A DNA stretch of 64,000 nucleotides from Bacillaceae bacterium (GCA_017656255.1 JACDOE010000011.1:1-64000); one strand, 5' to 3'; counted from the first letter of the stretch, positions 37,027-46,149 are shown. Made by a program: numbers and translations. The notes: generated by a model from the letters alone, not told the origin.

Positions 37027-37374
37027 ATGGACCGTCAAAAAGTCATCATTGTAGAGGGAAAGTCGGATAAGGCGAAGCTGGAAAAGTTACTGGATGAGCC
37101 GGTCAAGATTGTCAGCACCAACGGTACGCTGAGCAGTGAAAAGCTGGAAGAGTTGATCATGCTGGTGGAACATGAAGATGTCTATATCCTGGTAGATGCC
37201 GATGAACCGGGGAATCGGCTGCGCCGCCAGTTAAAAAGGGAAATTCCCCACGCCCGCGATCTCTATACCCGCAAGATATACCGGGAGGTGGCCGCCACCC
37301 CGATCGAACATCTGGTGAAAATTCTGTCGGATGCTCATTTTGAGATTAACCCGGACTATTTGCTGGAATGGTAA
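37027..37374 (+). CDS. Small Toprim-domain protein (YusF-like)
   Basis: A 115-residue stand-alone Toprim protein related to RNase M5. Visible catalytic features are the acidic VIIVEGKSDKAKLEKLL motif and the YILVDADEPGNRLRRQL motif with DxD, both needed for magnesium-dependent nucleotidyl chemistry. This matches YusF of B. subtilis, whose target is not known. The start codon overlaps an in-frame GTG by one codon, and GGGAGAG lies before it. A terminator follows. Confidence 0.85.
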   Translation: MDRQKVIIVEGKSDKAKLEKLLDEPVKIVSTNGTLSSEKLEELIMLVEHEDVYILVDADEPGNRLRRQLKREIPHARDLYTRKIYREVAATPIEHLVKILSDAHFEINPDYLLEW

Positions 37375-37400
37375 CCGGAGTCGTCATATCATGATCTTTT

Positions 37401-37432
37401 AAAATCCCGTCCATGTGCGGGATTTTTTGTTA
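37401..37432 (+). terminator. Terminator after the Toprim gene
   Basis: AATCCCG / CGGGATT stem with a short loop, then six T residues. Confidence 0.88.
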
Positions 37433-37455
37433 TTCCCGCAGCCGGCTTTTAAGAA

Positions 37456-37520
37456 TTTACATAAAATTAACAGCTTGTTAAAACCGGATACATATCTGCT
37501 TTACAATTCACACCTATAAT
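37456..37520 (+). promoter_or_regulatory. Pho box array and promoter of the phosphatase gene
   Basis: TTTACA (37456), TTAACA (37467), TTAAAA (37478), TACATA (37489) and TTTACA (37500) recur with an exact 11 bp period, as TT(A/C/T)ACA repeats with 5 bp spacers do in PhoP sites of Bacillus. A TATAAT -10 element lies at 37515-37520 with no good -35. This is the standard layout of a PhoP-activated promoter, so the gene should be induced by phosphate starvation. Confidence 0.8.
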
Positions 37521-37568
37521 CACTCTCAGGACAGGTACATAACATGACATGAACAGGAGGGTGTTTCG

Positions 37569-39059
37569 ATGAAAAATCGGGATTCACTGAAGAAGAAACT
37601 GATTTCCACTGCCGTTCTGGGAACGTTGATCCTCTCACCGCTTGCCGGCAATACCACGGAGGCCAACCATCATCTCATACCGCTTCGTGCCGCACTTGAA
37701 AGTGAAGGTGCGGATTTATCCTGGGATCAGGATACGCAGACCGTCTCCTTTACGTTGAAAAATGGGTTGCAGGGTAGTGTTCAAATCGGTTCGACTGAAT
37801 TCGAACTGGCCGGGATCACAGCCGAACTGTCAGAACCGGTCATTTTGAAAAACGGACAGACCCGTGTACCGGCAGACATGATCGAGGTGCTCAAAACAAA
37901 GGATCTAACTGATTTTGTCCTGCACCAGGGCGGTTTTAAATCCCGAATTCTGCTGGAAGCCGGTGCTCCTCTCGGAGACGGAAGTGATGCCGGACAGAAA
38001 TTCGACTTGAACGCTTATGTGCCGATTGACGGTTCCAGGGAGGGCTGGCTGTTCACCAGTAATGAAACCCGTCCCGGCGGCGGATTTGTCCAGCGTATCT
38101 CCAAAGATCAGGATGGCTTTTATCAGGTGCTGGAATCGAGACGGATCCAGTTTGATGAAGTGGGCGGTACCTGGAACAATTGTGCGGGTAACGTCACTCC
38201 CTGGGGCACCGTGTTAAGCGGTGAAGAATGGGCACCGTCCGCGGATGACAAAGGGTTTTTACAAACCGTTGAAAAAGCAAAGCAGGAAGGCATCGTGTTC
38301 AGTGATAATCACCTCAACTTCGGATTGATTGTTGAAATAGATCCGGCCACTGGTGAAGTGAAAAAACATCGCTCGATGGGACGGTTTTCCCATGAAGCAG
38401 CCATTGTGATGCCGGACCGGAAAACCGCCTACCTGACGGATGACTATCGCGGCGGTATTTTCGCCAAATTTGTAGCCGATCAGGCTGGTGATCTAAGTTC
38501 GGGAACCCTTTATGCCGCCAGATATGACCGGAACAATCAAAAAGTAGAATGGATCGAAATTCCCGACGAGCAACTGGACCGAGCCCGGGACTATGCCCTG
38601 GAACAGGGGGCTACTGGCTTCGGCCGTCCGGAAGACCTTGAACTGAATCCGGTGGATGGCAACATTTACTGGGCAGAAACCGAAGATCCTGATAAAGAAA
38701 ACAAGCGTGGACGTGTTTATCAGTTTAATCCGAACACTGATGAGATGAAACCGTTTGTGGAAGGGTCCGCCGACACCTTCTCCAATCCCGACGGCATTGC
38801 TATCCACCCGGTCACCGGTGATATCTATGTCCATGAGGACAATTACAGCTCCAATATGTTGCCAACCCCGGGGCAGGACAATAATGCTCTATGGAAAGTA
38901 TCGCTGGAAGACAGACGGGTCGTCAAATTCGCCTCTGTCCCCTATGGTGCGGAAGTAACTGGTGGTTTCTTCACCCCGGATGGTAAGGTGATGTTTGTCA
39001 ATGTGCAGCACCCCGCCGATCCTGTCAAAGATCAGCTGGTGATGATAAAAGGTTTTTAA
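37569..39059 (+). CDS. phoX: PhoX-type alkaline phosphatase with an N-terminal stalk-like domain
   Basis: A 496-residue secreted phosphatase. A signal peptide (about 1-32) is followed by a copper-amine-oxidase-N-like segment near 35-115 (IPLRAALESEGADLSWDQDTQTVSF, VILKNGQTRVPADMIEVL). The rest matches DUF839/PhoX (NETRPGGGFVQRI, NCAGNVTPWGTVLSGEEW, MGRFSHEAAIVMPDRKTAYLTDDY, RPEDLELNPVDGNIYW, FSNPDGIAIHP). PhoX enzymes release phosphate from monoesters and normally use calcium and iron. The signal peptide has no twin arginine, unlike many PhoX. Pho boxes upstream support the call. ATG behind GGAGGGTGTTTCG. Confidence 0.85.
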   Translation: MKNRDSLKKKLISTAVLGTLILSPLAGNTTEANHHLIPLRAALESEGADLSWDQDTQTVSFTLKNGLQGSVQIGSTEFELAGITAELSEPVILKNGQTRVPADMIEVLKTKDLTDFVLHQGGFKSRILLEAGAPLGDGSDAGQKFDLNAYVPIDGSREGWLFTSNETRPGGGFVQRISKDQDGFYQVLESRRIQFDEVGGTWNNCAGNVTPWGTVLSGEEWAPSADDKGFLQTVEKAKQEGIVFSDNHLNFGLIVEIDPATGEVKKHRSMGRFSHEAAIVMPDRKTAYLTDDYRGGIFAKFVADQAGDLSSGTLYAARYDRNNQKVEWIEIPDEQLDRARDYALEQGATGFGRPEDLELNPVDGNIYWAETEDPDKENKRGRVYQFNPNTDEMKPFVEGSADTFSNPDGIAIHPVTGDIYVHEDNYSSNMLPTPGQDNNALWKVSLEDRRVVKFASVPYGAEVTGGFFTPDGKVMFVNVQHPADPVKDQLVMIKGF

Positions 39060-39257
39060 TAAATCCATCCTCCCCGATGTATCAGCCTGGATCCTTGTAT
39101 AAAAGGAACCGGGCTGATTCTTTTAACCCATCACTGTACATAGAGGAATGAAGAAGAAAGGGTTCGGTTAAACTATCCATGAATTTCTATCATCTTCAAG
39201 ACTATTTTGTACCATACCGCTAGCCTTATTTTTAACAATCTTAGGGGAGGTTACATT

Positions 39258-40448
39258 ATGACCGATCTTCATCATGAAGTGGTGATTGTGGGAGGAGGAA
39301 CAGCCGGCATCACCGTATCAGCTCGCCTGAAGCGGGAAAGACCGGGAACGGACATCGCCATTATCGAACCATCTGACAAACATTATTACCAGCCCCTGTG
39401 GACCCTGGTAGGTGCCGGTGTGTTCGATAAAGAAGTGACGGAACGAGATGAAGCAGATTTCATCCCGCAGGGCGTCAACTGGATTCGCGACGCTGCGTTT
39501 GAATTTTATCCGGATGACCAGTATGTACTCACCCGGGACGGCAAAAAAGTGGGTTATGACTATCTGGTCGTCTGTCCGGGTATCCAGATCGACTGGGACA
39601 AGGTTAAGGGATTGAAAGAAAGTATCGGCAAAGACGGGGTAACCTCCAATTACGCCTATGAATTTGCGGACAAAACCTGGGAATTTATCAAGAATTTTAA
39701 GGGTGGAAATGCTTTGTTTACCCAGCCTAACACCCCGATCAAATGCGGAGGTGCCCCCCAGAAAATCATTTATCTGGCGGATGAAGCATTCCGGCGCCGT
39801 GGTGTCCGGGACAAAACGGAAATTCACTTTTTCTCGGCAGCCGACGGGATTTTCAGTGTTAATAAATATGCGGAAACACTAAATAAAATCGTAAAACGAA
39901 AAGAGATACACACCCACTTTCAGCACAACCTGGTTGAAATTCGCCCGGAACAAAAAGAAGCTGTCTTTCAGAACCTGAATACAGAGGAAGAGAAAGTGAT
40001 GCCTTACGAGATGATTCATGTCACCCCACCGATGAGTGCGCCTGATTTTATCAAGAAAAGTCCTCTGGCAAGTGAAGAGGGCTGGGTGGAAGTGGATAAA
40101 TATACACTGCAGCATACACGGTTTCCCTCGGTATTCGCGCTGGGTGACGCCAGCAACCTGCCCACTTCCAAAACGGGTGCGGCCATTCGAAAACAGGCAC
40201 CGGTGGTGGTTCGCAATCTGCTCTCACTGATGAAAGGAGAACCGCTCAAGGCCAAATACGACGGTTACACCTCCTGTCCGCTGGTCACCGGTTACGGAAA
40301 ACTGGTACTGGCCGAATTTGACTATGACCAGAATCCCAAAGAAACGTTTCCGTTTGATCAATCCAAAGAGCGTTACAGTATGTATGTCCTGAAAAAATGG
40401 GGTCTTCCCGCAATCTACTGGCACGGTATGCTTCGGGGAAGAATGTAA
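39258..40448 (+). CDS. Sulfide:quinone reductase-like FAD oxidoreductase
   Basis: A 396-residue membrane-associated flavoprotein related to SQR. The FAD motif is VVIVGGGTAGITVSA, with HYYQPLWTLVGAG and FALGDASNLPTSKTGAA as family marks. Cysteines at about 106 (VCPG), 163 (KCGG) and 340 (SCPL) occur at the three places where SQR has its redox and bridging cysteines. It probably oxidises sulfide to polysulfide or persulfide using menaquinone. The DUF2892 gene follows after 106 bp. ATG at 39258 follows GGGGAGGTTAC. Confidence 0.87.
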   Translation: MTDLHHEVVIVGGGTAGITVSARLKRERPGTDIAIIEPSDKHYYQPLWTLVGAGVFDKEVTERDEADFIPQGVNWIRDAAFEFYPDDQYVLTRDGKKVGYDYLVVCPGIQIDWDKVKGLKESIGKDGVTSNYAYEFADKTWEFIKNFKGGNALFTQPNTPIKCGGAPQKIIYLADEAFRRRGVRDKTEIHFFSAADGIFSVNKYAETLNKIVKRKEIHTHFQHNLVEIRPEQKEAVFQNLNTEEEKVMPYEMIHVTPPMSAPDFIKKSPLASEEGWVEVDKYTLQHTRFPSVFALGDASNLPTSKTGAAIRKQAPVVVRNLLSLMKGEPLKAKYDGYTSCPLVTGYGKLVLAEFDYDQNPKETFPFDQSKERYSMYVLKKWGLPAIYWHGMLRGRM

Positions 40449-40554
40449 GGAACTCCGGCTGGCGCAAACCATTACTTTGTGATTTTTTTCACTGCCAGGT
40501 TTTCCCCCTATTTTTAAAATAAAAAATAATTAAAAGTTAAAGAGGTGAATCCGG

Positions 40555-40752
40555 ATGAAAACGAATGTAGGTACAGCTGATCGCTGGATCCGAATTATTA
40601 TTGGGCTGGCATTATTCGGGTTCTTTTTTACAGAGCCGCCGCTTCAATATCTGGGATTTGTCGGGATTATTCCGTTGTTGACGGCATTTTTAAAATGGTG
40701 TCCGCTTTATAATTTGTTTGGGATTAATACTTGCCCGGTTGATAAGAAATAA
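40555..40752 (+). CDS. DUF2892 (YgaP-like) small membrane protein
   Basis: A 65-residue membrane protein with two hydrophobic spans (WIRIIIGLALFGFFF, LGFVGIIPLLTAFL) and the family ending WCPLYNLFGINTCP. DUF2892 domains occur fused to rhodaneses such as YgaP or beside sulfide oxidation genes. It follows the SQR-like gene, so it may take part in sulfide or persulfide handling in the membrane (inference). The ATG is behind GAGGTGAATCCGG. Confidence 0.85.
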   Translation: MKTNVGTADRWIRIIIGLALFGFFFTEPPLQYLGFVGIIPLLTAFLKWCPLYNLFGINTCPVDKK

Positions 40753-40769
40753 GAATAAAAAATGGATGG

Positions 40770-40797
40770 GGCCCGGCGACATGCCGGGTTTTTTCTG
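40770..40797 (+). terminator. Terminator after the DUF2892 gene
   Basis: GCCCGGC / GCCGGGT stem with a short loop followed by six T residues. Confidence 0.88.
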
Positions 40798-40881
40798 TTT
40801 GAGAATAAAAATCGGACGAGAATGATCGCGGAAAAAATTCCGCTGTCCCCAAATCCGACCTCTGACCTCTCACCTCCGGTT

Positions 40882-40913
40882 GTTACACCCATACCCGTGA
40901 GTATGGATGTAAC
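40882..40913. promoter_or_regulatory. Long inverted repeat upstream of the subtilase gene
   Basis: GTTACACCCATAC, six bases, GTATGGATGTAAC: 13 bp arms with one mismatch. No T run follows, so it is not a terminator. It lies 113 bp before the subtilase start codon and is best read as an operator or 5' leader hairpin. Confidence 0.55.
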
Positions 40914-41025
40914 AGAGCGGACAAACATATATTTTCCAGATAATGGGTACAAGCGTCGCTTCCAAAACGCCTTCGAAGCATAGGATAAGGTATCGAATCT
41001 GAAAGAAAAAGGAGGGAAGGAAGCG

Positions 41026-42351
41026 ATGCTGGGATTTCCCTTGATTCAATGGGTTCGTCAGTCGGCACACAAGCTGGACAGTCCGTTACGAAAAGAATTA
41101 TCCTCATTCTACCGGTATTTTCGCTGGATTCCCTGCATTGTCCACAACAGGCTGGAACGTCTCCTCAAAAAGCTGAAAAAGATTCCGGTCATTATTGAAT
41201 TTGAGGATGGAGAAACGGCTTATGCCGAAGGAGCCGGCATGATTCAATTGCTCAAGCAGCATCAGGAAGAAAAGGATTTCCGGGAATTTTCCCATATTGC
41301 CGGTGTATCCGCCCGTCTGTCGCTGGATGAACTGGAACAACTTCTTACCCGGGAAGGCCGACTGATCAGACGGGTTTATTATGATCGTCCGGTTCAAGCT
41401 CTGCTCGATCATGCGGGGAAAGCCATACATGCTCCGGTTTTCAGTCAGAGAGGACTGGAAGGGAAAGGTGTGACCATCGCTGTCGTTGATACCGGCATTT
41501 ATCCCCATGATGACCTGACCCGGCCGGAAAACCGGATTAAAGCCTTTAAAGATTTTGTTCATAACCGTGTCGATCCTTATGATGACAATGGCCATGGGAC
41601 GCACTGTGCCGGAGATGCCGCCGGAAATGGTTACGCCTCGCAGGGCAAATACAGAGGGCCGGCACCTGCAGCCAACCTGGTGGGGGTCAAAGTACTGGAC
41701 AGATTGGGATCGGGACAGCTTTCAAGAGTGATTGCCGGTGTGGAATGGTGCATCGAAAACAAAGACCGGTATGGGATTGATATAATTTCTTTATCGCTGG
41801 GGAGTGAAGCCACTCAACCCGCCGAGCAGGACCCGATGGTCAAAATCGTTGAAAAAGCGTGGGAAAACGGGATTGTGGTCTGTGCAGCAGCCGGTAACAG
41901 CGGCCCCGATACGGGAACCATCTCCAGTCCGGGTACAAGTGCGAAGGTGATTACGGTCGGTGCCATGGATGACAAAAACACGGATACCAGAGCGGATGAT
42001 AACATTGCTGAATTTTCCAGCAGGGGTCCGACCATCGACAATCTGGAAAAACCGGATATTCTGGCACCGGGGGTGGATATCGTGTCACTCAGGTCCCCGC
42101 AATCCTATCTGGATGTGACCATGAAAAAGAACAGAATAGGGAAGCGATACTTTACCATGTCCGGAACGTCGATGGCCACCCCGATCTGCGCCGGTGTCGC
42201 CGCGTTAATCAAGGAAAGCAAACCGAACTGGTCGCCGGATCAAATCAAACAACTGCTACTAGATACGGCGGAGGACTGGGGGCTCTCGCCAAATGTTCAG
42301 GGAAAAGGGTATCTGGATGCATTCAACATATATGAACAGATTCGTAGATAA
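41026..42351 (+). CDS. Subtilisin-like serine protease, intracellular AprX type
   Basis: A 441-residue S8 peptidase. There is no signal peptide. The catalytic triad is visible as D155 (IAVVDTGIYPHDDL), H190 (DDNGHGTHCAGD) and S382 (SGTSMATPICAG), with oxyanion N291 (AAAGNSGPD). About 130 N-terminal residues act as a propeptide-like or regulatory region. The size and lack of a signal fit AprX-like intracellular or non-classically exported subtilases of Bacillus. ATG at 41026 follows AAGGAGGGAAGG. It has its own terminator. Confidence 0.93.
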   Translation: MLGFPLIQWVRQSAHKLDSPLRKELSSFYRYFRWIPCIVHNRLERLLKKLKKIPVIIEFEDGETAYAEGAGMIQLLKQHQEEKDFREFSHIAGVSARLSLDELEQLLTREGRLIRRVYYDRPVQALLDHAGKAIHAPVFSQRGLEGKGVTIAVVDTGIYPHDDLTRPENRIKAFKDFVHNRVDPYDDNGHGTHCAGDAAGNGYASQGKYRGPAPAANLVGVKVLDRLGSGQLSRVIAGVEWCIENKDRYGIDIISLSLGSEATQPAEQDPMVKIVEKAWENGIVVCAAAGNSGPDTGTISSPGTSAKVITVGAMDDKNTDTRADDNIAEFSSRGPTIDNLEKPDILAPGVDIVSLRSPQSYLDVTMKKNRIGKRYFTMSGTSMATPICAGVAALIKESKPNWSPDQIKQLLLDTAEDWGLSPNVQGKGYLDAFNIYEQIRR

Positions 42352-42361
42352 GTACAATGAT

Positions 42362-42387
42362 TGCCCCGTGTCGGGGTTTTTTTATTT
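42362..42387 (+). terminator. Terminator after the subtilase gene
   Basis: GCCCCG / CGGGGT stem with a four-base loop and seven T residues, 10 bp past the stop. Confidence 0.88.
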
Positions 42388-42478
42388 TAGGATGTGAACC
42401 GTATCGATAGCAGAGGGGACACCGGATTTTTTAACATTTAATAGGGTGATGGCATGTAAAGAGTCCGATGGGATTGAG

Positions 42479-42904
42479 TTAAAGGCTTTTCCTTTTGCGT
42501 AAAATTTCATCCACCATCCAGAACAGAACGGACGCAATTACGGAAGGACTCCGAAACGGATCAAGTCCCATCCAGTAATCATAACCAAACAACCAGTCGG
42601 CATCAAAAAGCAATCCCCAGATCAGGATAAATCCCATGCCAAATGCCAGATGAATGATAAAGGCCAGCCACCTTCTTGTGTGACCTGTTGCATGAACCCT
42701 TCCGGTCACGTAATCTGACAAAAGGGAGACGGGCAGTCCGTAAAGAAAAATAGCGGGTACCGCATACAGTGCAACAACCCCAAAAGGAGCCAGCACATCA
42801 CCAAAGGCCTTTTGTCGGATAACATCGATTACAAATGGGGTTGCAAAAATAATGTCAGCTATGATGGAGACGATCACCGCTGCGATCAGTTTTCGTTTAA
42901 GCAA
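42479..42904 (-). CDS. Hypothetical membrane protein, four spans
   Basis: A 141-residue protein with four hydrophobic segments (near 6-27, 40-62, 80-103 and 118-133) separated by short charged loops. No family could be named. It shares its direction with the lipoprotein gene upstream (29 bp apart), so the two may be co-expressed. The ATG is preceded by a GGGGGG run. Confidence 0.6.
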   Translation of the reverse strand: MLKRKLIAAVIVSIIADIIFATPFVIDVIRQKAFGDVLAPFGVVALYAVPAIFLYGLPVSLLSDYVTGRVHATGHTRRWLAFIIHLAFGMGFILIWGLLFDADWLFGYDYWMGLDPFRSPSVIASVLFWMVDEILRKRKSL

Positions 42905-42933
42905 GTTACCCCCCCTGGATCTAAGTCATTTCA

Positions 42934-43254
42934 TTATTGTGTTTTTCTAAACACAGCCCATCCCGTTTCAGGTCCGGAGTCATCTAAAATTAACAAATCC
43001 CCGCTTTTCTCATGTTTGAAGATTTCCCTGCCGAACGCGACTCCGTCACCTTTTCCCGTCCATGTATGGGTTGACGTGATGTTTTCACGATCTACATCCT
43101 CTCCGGACAGGACGTCATAAAAAACATATTTGTCCCCTTCATAATAGATCCATTGTTTGGGCAGACTCGTTTCCGGCCGTTCAGTTTCAGCTGTGTCCGG
43201 TTGCTGGCAGGCGGACATGAACAAGAGAATCAGGCTCAGCATCAATTTTCTCAC
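42934..43254 (-). CDS. Small lipoprotein of unknown function
   Basis: A 106-residue lipoprotein whose lipobox ends in C16 (LLFMSAC). The mature part is hydrophilic and beta-rich (WIYYEGDKYVFYDVLSGEDVDRENI, KGDGVAFGREIFKH). GTG at 43254 is chosen because CAGGAGGC lies 6 bp upstream; the longer in-frame reading to 43278 has no such site. Its role is unknown. Confidence 0.65.
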   Translation of the reverse strand: MRKLMLSLILLFMSACQQPDTAETERPETSLPKQWIYYEGDKYVFYDVLSGEDVDRENITSTHTWTGKGDGVAFGREIFKHEKSGDLLILDDSGPETGWAVFRKTQ

Positions 43255-43418
43255 ATAAATGCCTCCTGTTATATTCAATATTTTACCATTAGACGTCGGA
43301 AGGTGCTTTTTGGTTGCAAAATGGGAAGATCAGGTCCTGAATTCAGACATAAAAAAATTCGCCCGGAAGCGAATCCCAGGGAATTATTTTTTTGCGGGTC
43401 AGACTGTAATCCGTTTCT

Positions 43419-44177
43419 TCAATCCAGCAAATCCAGATTGGCCCGGCTTGACCCTTTCCCTATCCCGGCTTCCCCTTTCACCATATAAGAGGAAGATTTC
43501 CCGAAATCGATCGCCACATTGCCGGTCATTTCCGCTGTCTGCTGCGACAGGATGACCGCATTAACTCCACAGGAAATCAGGGCGATATCAAACTCATCCT
43601 TTTTTCGTTCCAGCAAATCAAGCGTCTCTTCCATCTGGTCATAATGGGAAAAAGGGATGGTCAGCGTCACCGTTTGCCGGTAAGGTTTTTTCGTTATGAT
43701 CTTCTCCAGTTTCGGGGCCCAGCGGGAGATCAGCGCCACCCGTTTGCCGCGAAGCACCTTCCAGAATTTCTTTTTCTGCGGAAACACCCGGGTCACGAAT
43801 GTATGGCACACCGCCTTCGGTTGAATATCGAAATAATCAAAGACCTGGTCGGTCAACTCCCGTTTCAGCCGTTTGGACACCCGGATCTTATCGTCATCCC
43901 GGTACGGGATACCCATGATGTCCGCTTTTTTGAGGGATTCGACGACACGGTCACGCAGGGTCAGATCGGGAAACCGGATTCCTTTTTTGCCCGCCTTTGC
44001 TTTTCTGGCCCATTTCTCCGCCATCACCTGTTCCAGAGACATCACCGTGTCCTGGGCCAGTATCAAGTTTTCCGCATCTCCCACCCGAACCAGGGAAAAA
44101 GGGGTTTTTTCGTCTAGGGCATATTCGATCTGTGCAAGCACCTGGTCCACGGTTAAAAAATCTTCATCCCGTATCAT
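43419..44177 (-). CDS. GT-D fold glycosyltransferase-like protein
   Basis: A 252-residue protein of the GT-D fold group, recognised by SLVRVGDAENLIL near 28-40 (the RxGDxE signature) and the C-terminal ISCGVNAVILSQQTAEMTGNVAIDFGKSSS. These proteins transfer sugars in rhamnan, Srr-glycan or spore-surface pathways. It overlaps the upstream GT4 gene by 4 bp. The low local spacing suggests a three-gene unit GT2-GT4-GT-D on the minus strand. The product may glycosylate a surface polymer or spore-coat protein (inference). Confidence 0.82.
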   Translation of the reverse strand: MIRDEDFLTVDQVLAQIEYALDEKTPFSLVRVGDAENLILAQDTVMSLEQVMAEKWARKAKAGKKGIRFPDLTLRDRVVESLKKADIMGIPYRDDDKIRVSKRLKRELTDQVFDYFDIQPKAVCHTFVTRVFPQKKKFWKVLRGKRVALISRWAPKLEKIITKKPYRQTVTLTIPFSHYDQMEETLDLLERKKDEFDIALISCGVNAVILSQQTAEMTGNVAIDFGKSSSYMVKGEAGIGKGSSRANLDLLD

Positions 44178-45139
44178 GTTGAGCCTCCTTTCCCCGGATA
44201 TTCACGGATGATTTTCTGATACAGTTTCAGATAACTTTTCGCCATGGCTTTGGCTGAAAAACGTTTCTTCACATACTTTCTCATTTTTTTTGGAGACGGA
44301 AAGTCTCCTTTTTTTACAATGTGGATCATTTCCTCTACGGTGTCACAGGTCAACTCCGGAAATCCTTTCATTGTTTCGGATACAGCACCGTTGCGGAAGC
44401 AGACGGCTGGGGTTCCGCAGGCCATTGCTTCAATCGGGACCAGCCCGAATGGTTCACTCCAGTTGGTGGGAAAGAGGACACAGCGGGCACGGGATATAAG
44501 GTTTATTTTTTCTTTACCACCGACGGAGCCCACATAGCTGATTTGTTTCCCATCGATGTGAGGTTTGACCTTTTCATCAAAATAGTCATGTCGCCGTTTA
44601 GGAACCGGCCCGGCCAGAACGAGCGGCATATCGAGGGACTTTGCGGTCTCGATCGCATAATGGACCCCTTTTTTATTCATCATGCGACCGATAAACAACA
44701 AATAGGCCTCTTTTTTGCGCTTTAACGGGTAGTCCTTCATATCAATGCCATTGTGAACGTAGTATCCCTTTCCCTTCCCTTTCCCTCTCAGCAGGGTTTT
44801 GCTGACATAAACTGGATAGGGAATGTCCAGCCGGCTTCGGGTGTGAATGGTACAGAGCGTGGGAACAGAAAGGCGTGCTTCAGCAATGGTGCCGCCATGA
44901 TCGTGGATGATGTCCACATCTTCAGGTAGCCTTTCTCTCACAAAAGCCAGTTTGTCAGATAAATGACTCGGATATTCGATCACGTTCCCTTCACAAGAGG
45001 ATCCTTTTGGCGCAAACAGAATAATGTCATGTCCCATCTCGGCCAGGGCCCTGGACAGGGTATCGATGACGCGCTGTGTTCCCCCGTAATCCGGCGGGGG
45101 AACAGGCAGAGTGTTGTTGGCGACCTGTACGATTTTCAC
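44174..45139 (-). CDS. Family 4 glycosyltransferase
   Basis: A 321-residue GT-B fold retaining glycosyltransferase. The N-terminus has PPDYGGTQRVIDTLSRALAEMGHDIILFAP, and the C-terminal nucleotide-sugar domain has FIGRMMNKKGVHYAIETAK and the E(x7)E-type segment SEPFGLVPIEAMACGTPAV. No membrane span is obvious, so it acts at the cytosolic face. It starts with GTG behind AAAGGAGGAG. It lies between GT2 and GT-D genes of the same direction. Confidence 0.92.
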   Translation of the reverse strand: MKIVQVANNTLPVPPPDYGGTQRVIDTLSRALAEMGHDIILFAPKGSSCEGNVIEYPSHLSDKLAFVRERLPEDVDIIHDHGGTIAEARLSVPTLCTIHTRSRLDIPYPVYVSKTLLRGKGKGKGYYVHNGIDMKDYPLKRKKEAYLLFIGRMMNKKGVHYAIETAKSLDMPLVLAGPVPKRRHDYFDEKVKPHIDGKQISYVGSVGGKEKINLISRARCVLFPTNWSEPFGLVPIEAMACGTPAVCFRNGAVSETMKGFPELTCDTVEEMIHIVKKGDFPSPKKMRKYVKKRFSAKAMAKSYLKLYQKIIREYPGKGGST

Positions 45140-45166
45140 GGGTGATTTCTCCTCCTTTCAGCCGGT

Positions 45167-45850
45167 TTACATACCGAATTGCTTGCGGGCTCGCCTCATA
45201 ATCTCTTCATGAAAAATGTTGACTTTGTCGGCTACCCGATTGTAACGGTGTCGGCGATAAACAGCGAGAGGTTTTTTGACACAGGCGAAATCATAACGGG
45301 AGGCGGTTCGCAGCCACATGTCCCAGTCCTGGGAGTAAAAATATCGTTCATTAAATAAACCGACATCATGAAAACAATTTTTTTGCATCATGACGGTGGA
45401 CGTCCGGATGGTGTGGGTGCGTTCTAGTAGCTGTTTTTGCATGATTTGGCGGTCTTCACTGAAACAGGGGCGGAGCAGCCGTTTCCGTTTTTTGTTGTAG
45501 TCAAGCTTGTAGTACCAGGAATAGACCAGCCCCACATTTTCCTGGTCAAATAAACGGATTTGTTCGGCCAACTTCTCCGGCAAAAAGAGATCATCGGAGT
45601 CGAGAAACGCGATGAAGTCACCCCTGGCGGCCCGGATTCCCGTATTTCGGGCAGCGCTGGGACCTCTGTTTTCCTGCTCGATATAGCGGATTTTGTCTCG
45701 ATAGGTATTCAGGACTCTTGCCGTCTCATCAGTCGATCCGTCGTTGACCACGATAATCTCAACTTGAGGATAGGTCTGGTTCAGGACACTGTCGATTGCT
45801 TCTGCAATGAACTGCTCGCGATTATAGACCGGGATGATCACACTGATCAT
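45167..45850 (-). CDS. Family 2 glycosyltransferase
   Basis: A 227-residue GT-A fold glycosyltransferase. It shows SVIIPVYNREQFIAEAIDSVLNQT, VVNDGSTDE and the DxD metal site AFLDSDDLFLP. A conserved late segment TIRTSTVMMQKNCFHDVGLFNE, then YSQDWDMWLR, is shared with the divergent plus-strand GT2 gene, so the two are paralogues arranged head to head. It is the first gene of the minus-strand sugar operon. Confidence 0.92.
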   Translation of the reverse strand: MISVIIPVYNREQFIAEAIDSVLNQTYPQVEIIVVNDGSTDETARVLNTYRDKIRYIEQENRGPSAARNTGIRAARGDFIAFLDSDDLFLPEKLAEQIRLFDQENVGLVYSWYYKLDYNKKRKRLLRPCFSEDRQIMQKQLLERTHTIRTSTVMMQKNCFHDVGLFNERYFYSQDWDMWLRTASRYDFACVKKPLAVYRRHRYNRVADKVNIFHEEIMRRARKQFGM

Positions 45851-46149
45851 GGTTGCCCTCCTTCTGTCACATCCGGTGACTTCTCAGATTATGCGATATG
45901 TTATGCGACTCGGACAAAGGAAGGCTAATACATCTGTCACGAGAAATATCAAAGTTCACGTTTGCCCGCAGGTATTGGTTTAATTTTGGTGGTCGGTGGA
46001 CAACACCCTATACGATTCTGTTTCTTGTACATATGAATATAGAGAAGCAACCAACAGCGGAAGATAATGGCCATCGAGGAGGATTCGGCCATGCAATTGC
46101 GAGAACTCATCAAAAAAACATATCAAAAGAGGATACGGGGGTCGGAACC

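Noticed and set aside
45898-46149. Long N-terminal extension of the plus-strand GT2
   Set aside because: Similarity to GT2 enzymes begins exactly at the ATG at 46150, and the extension has no family likeness or good ribosome site.
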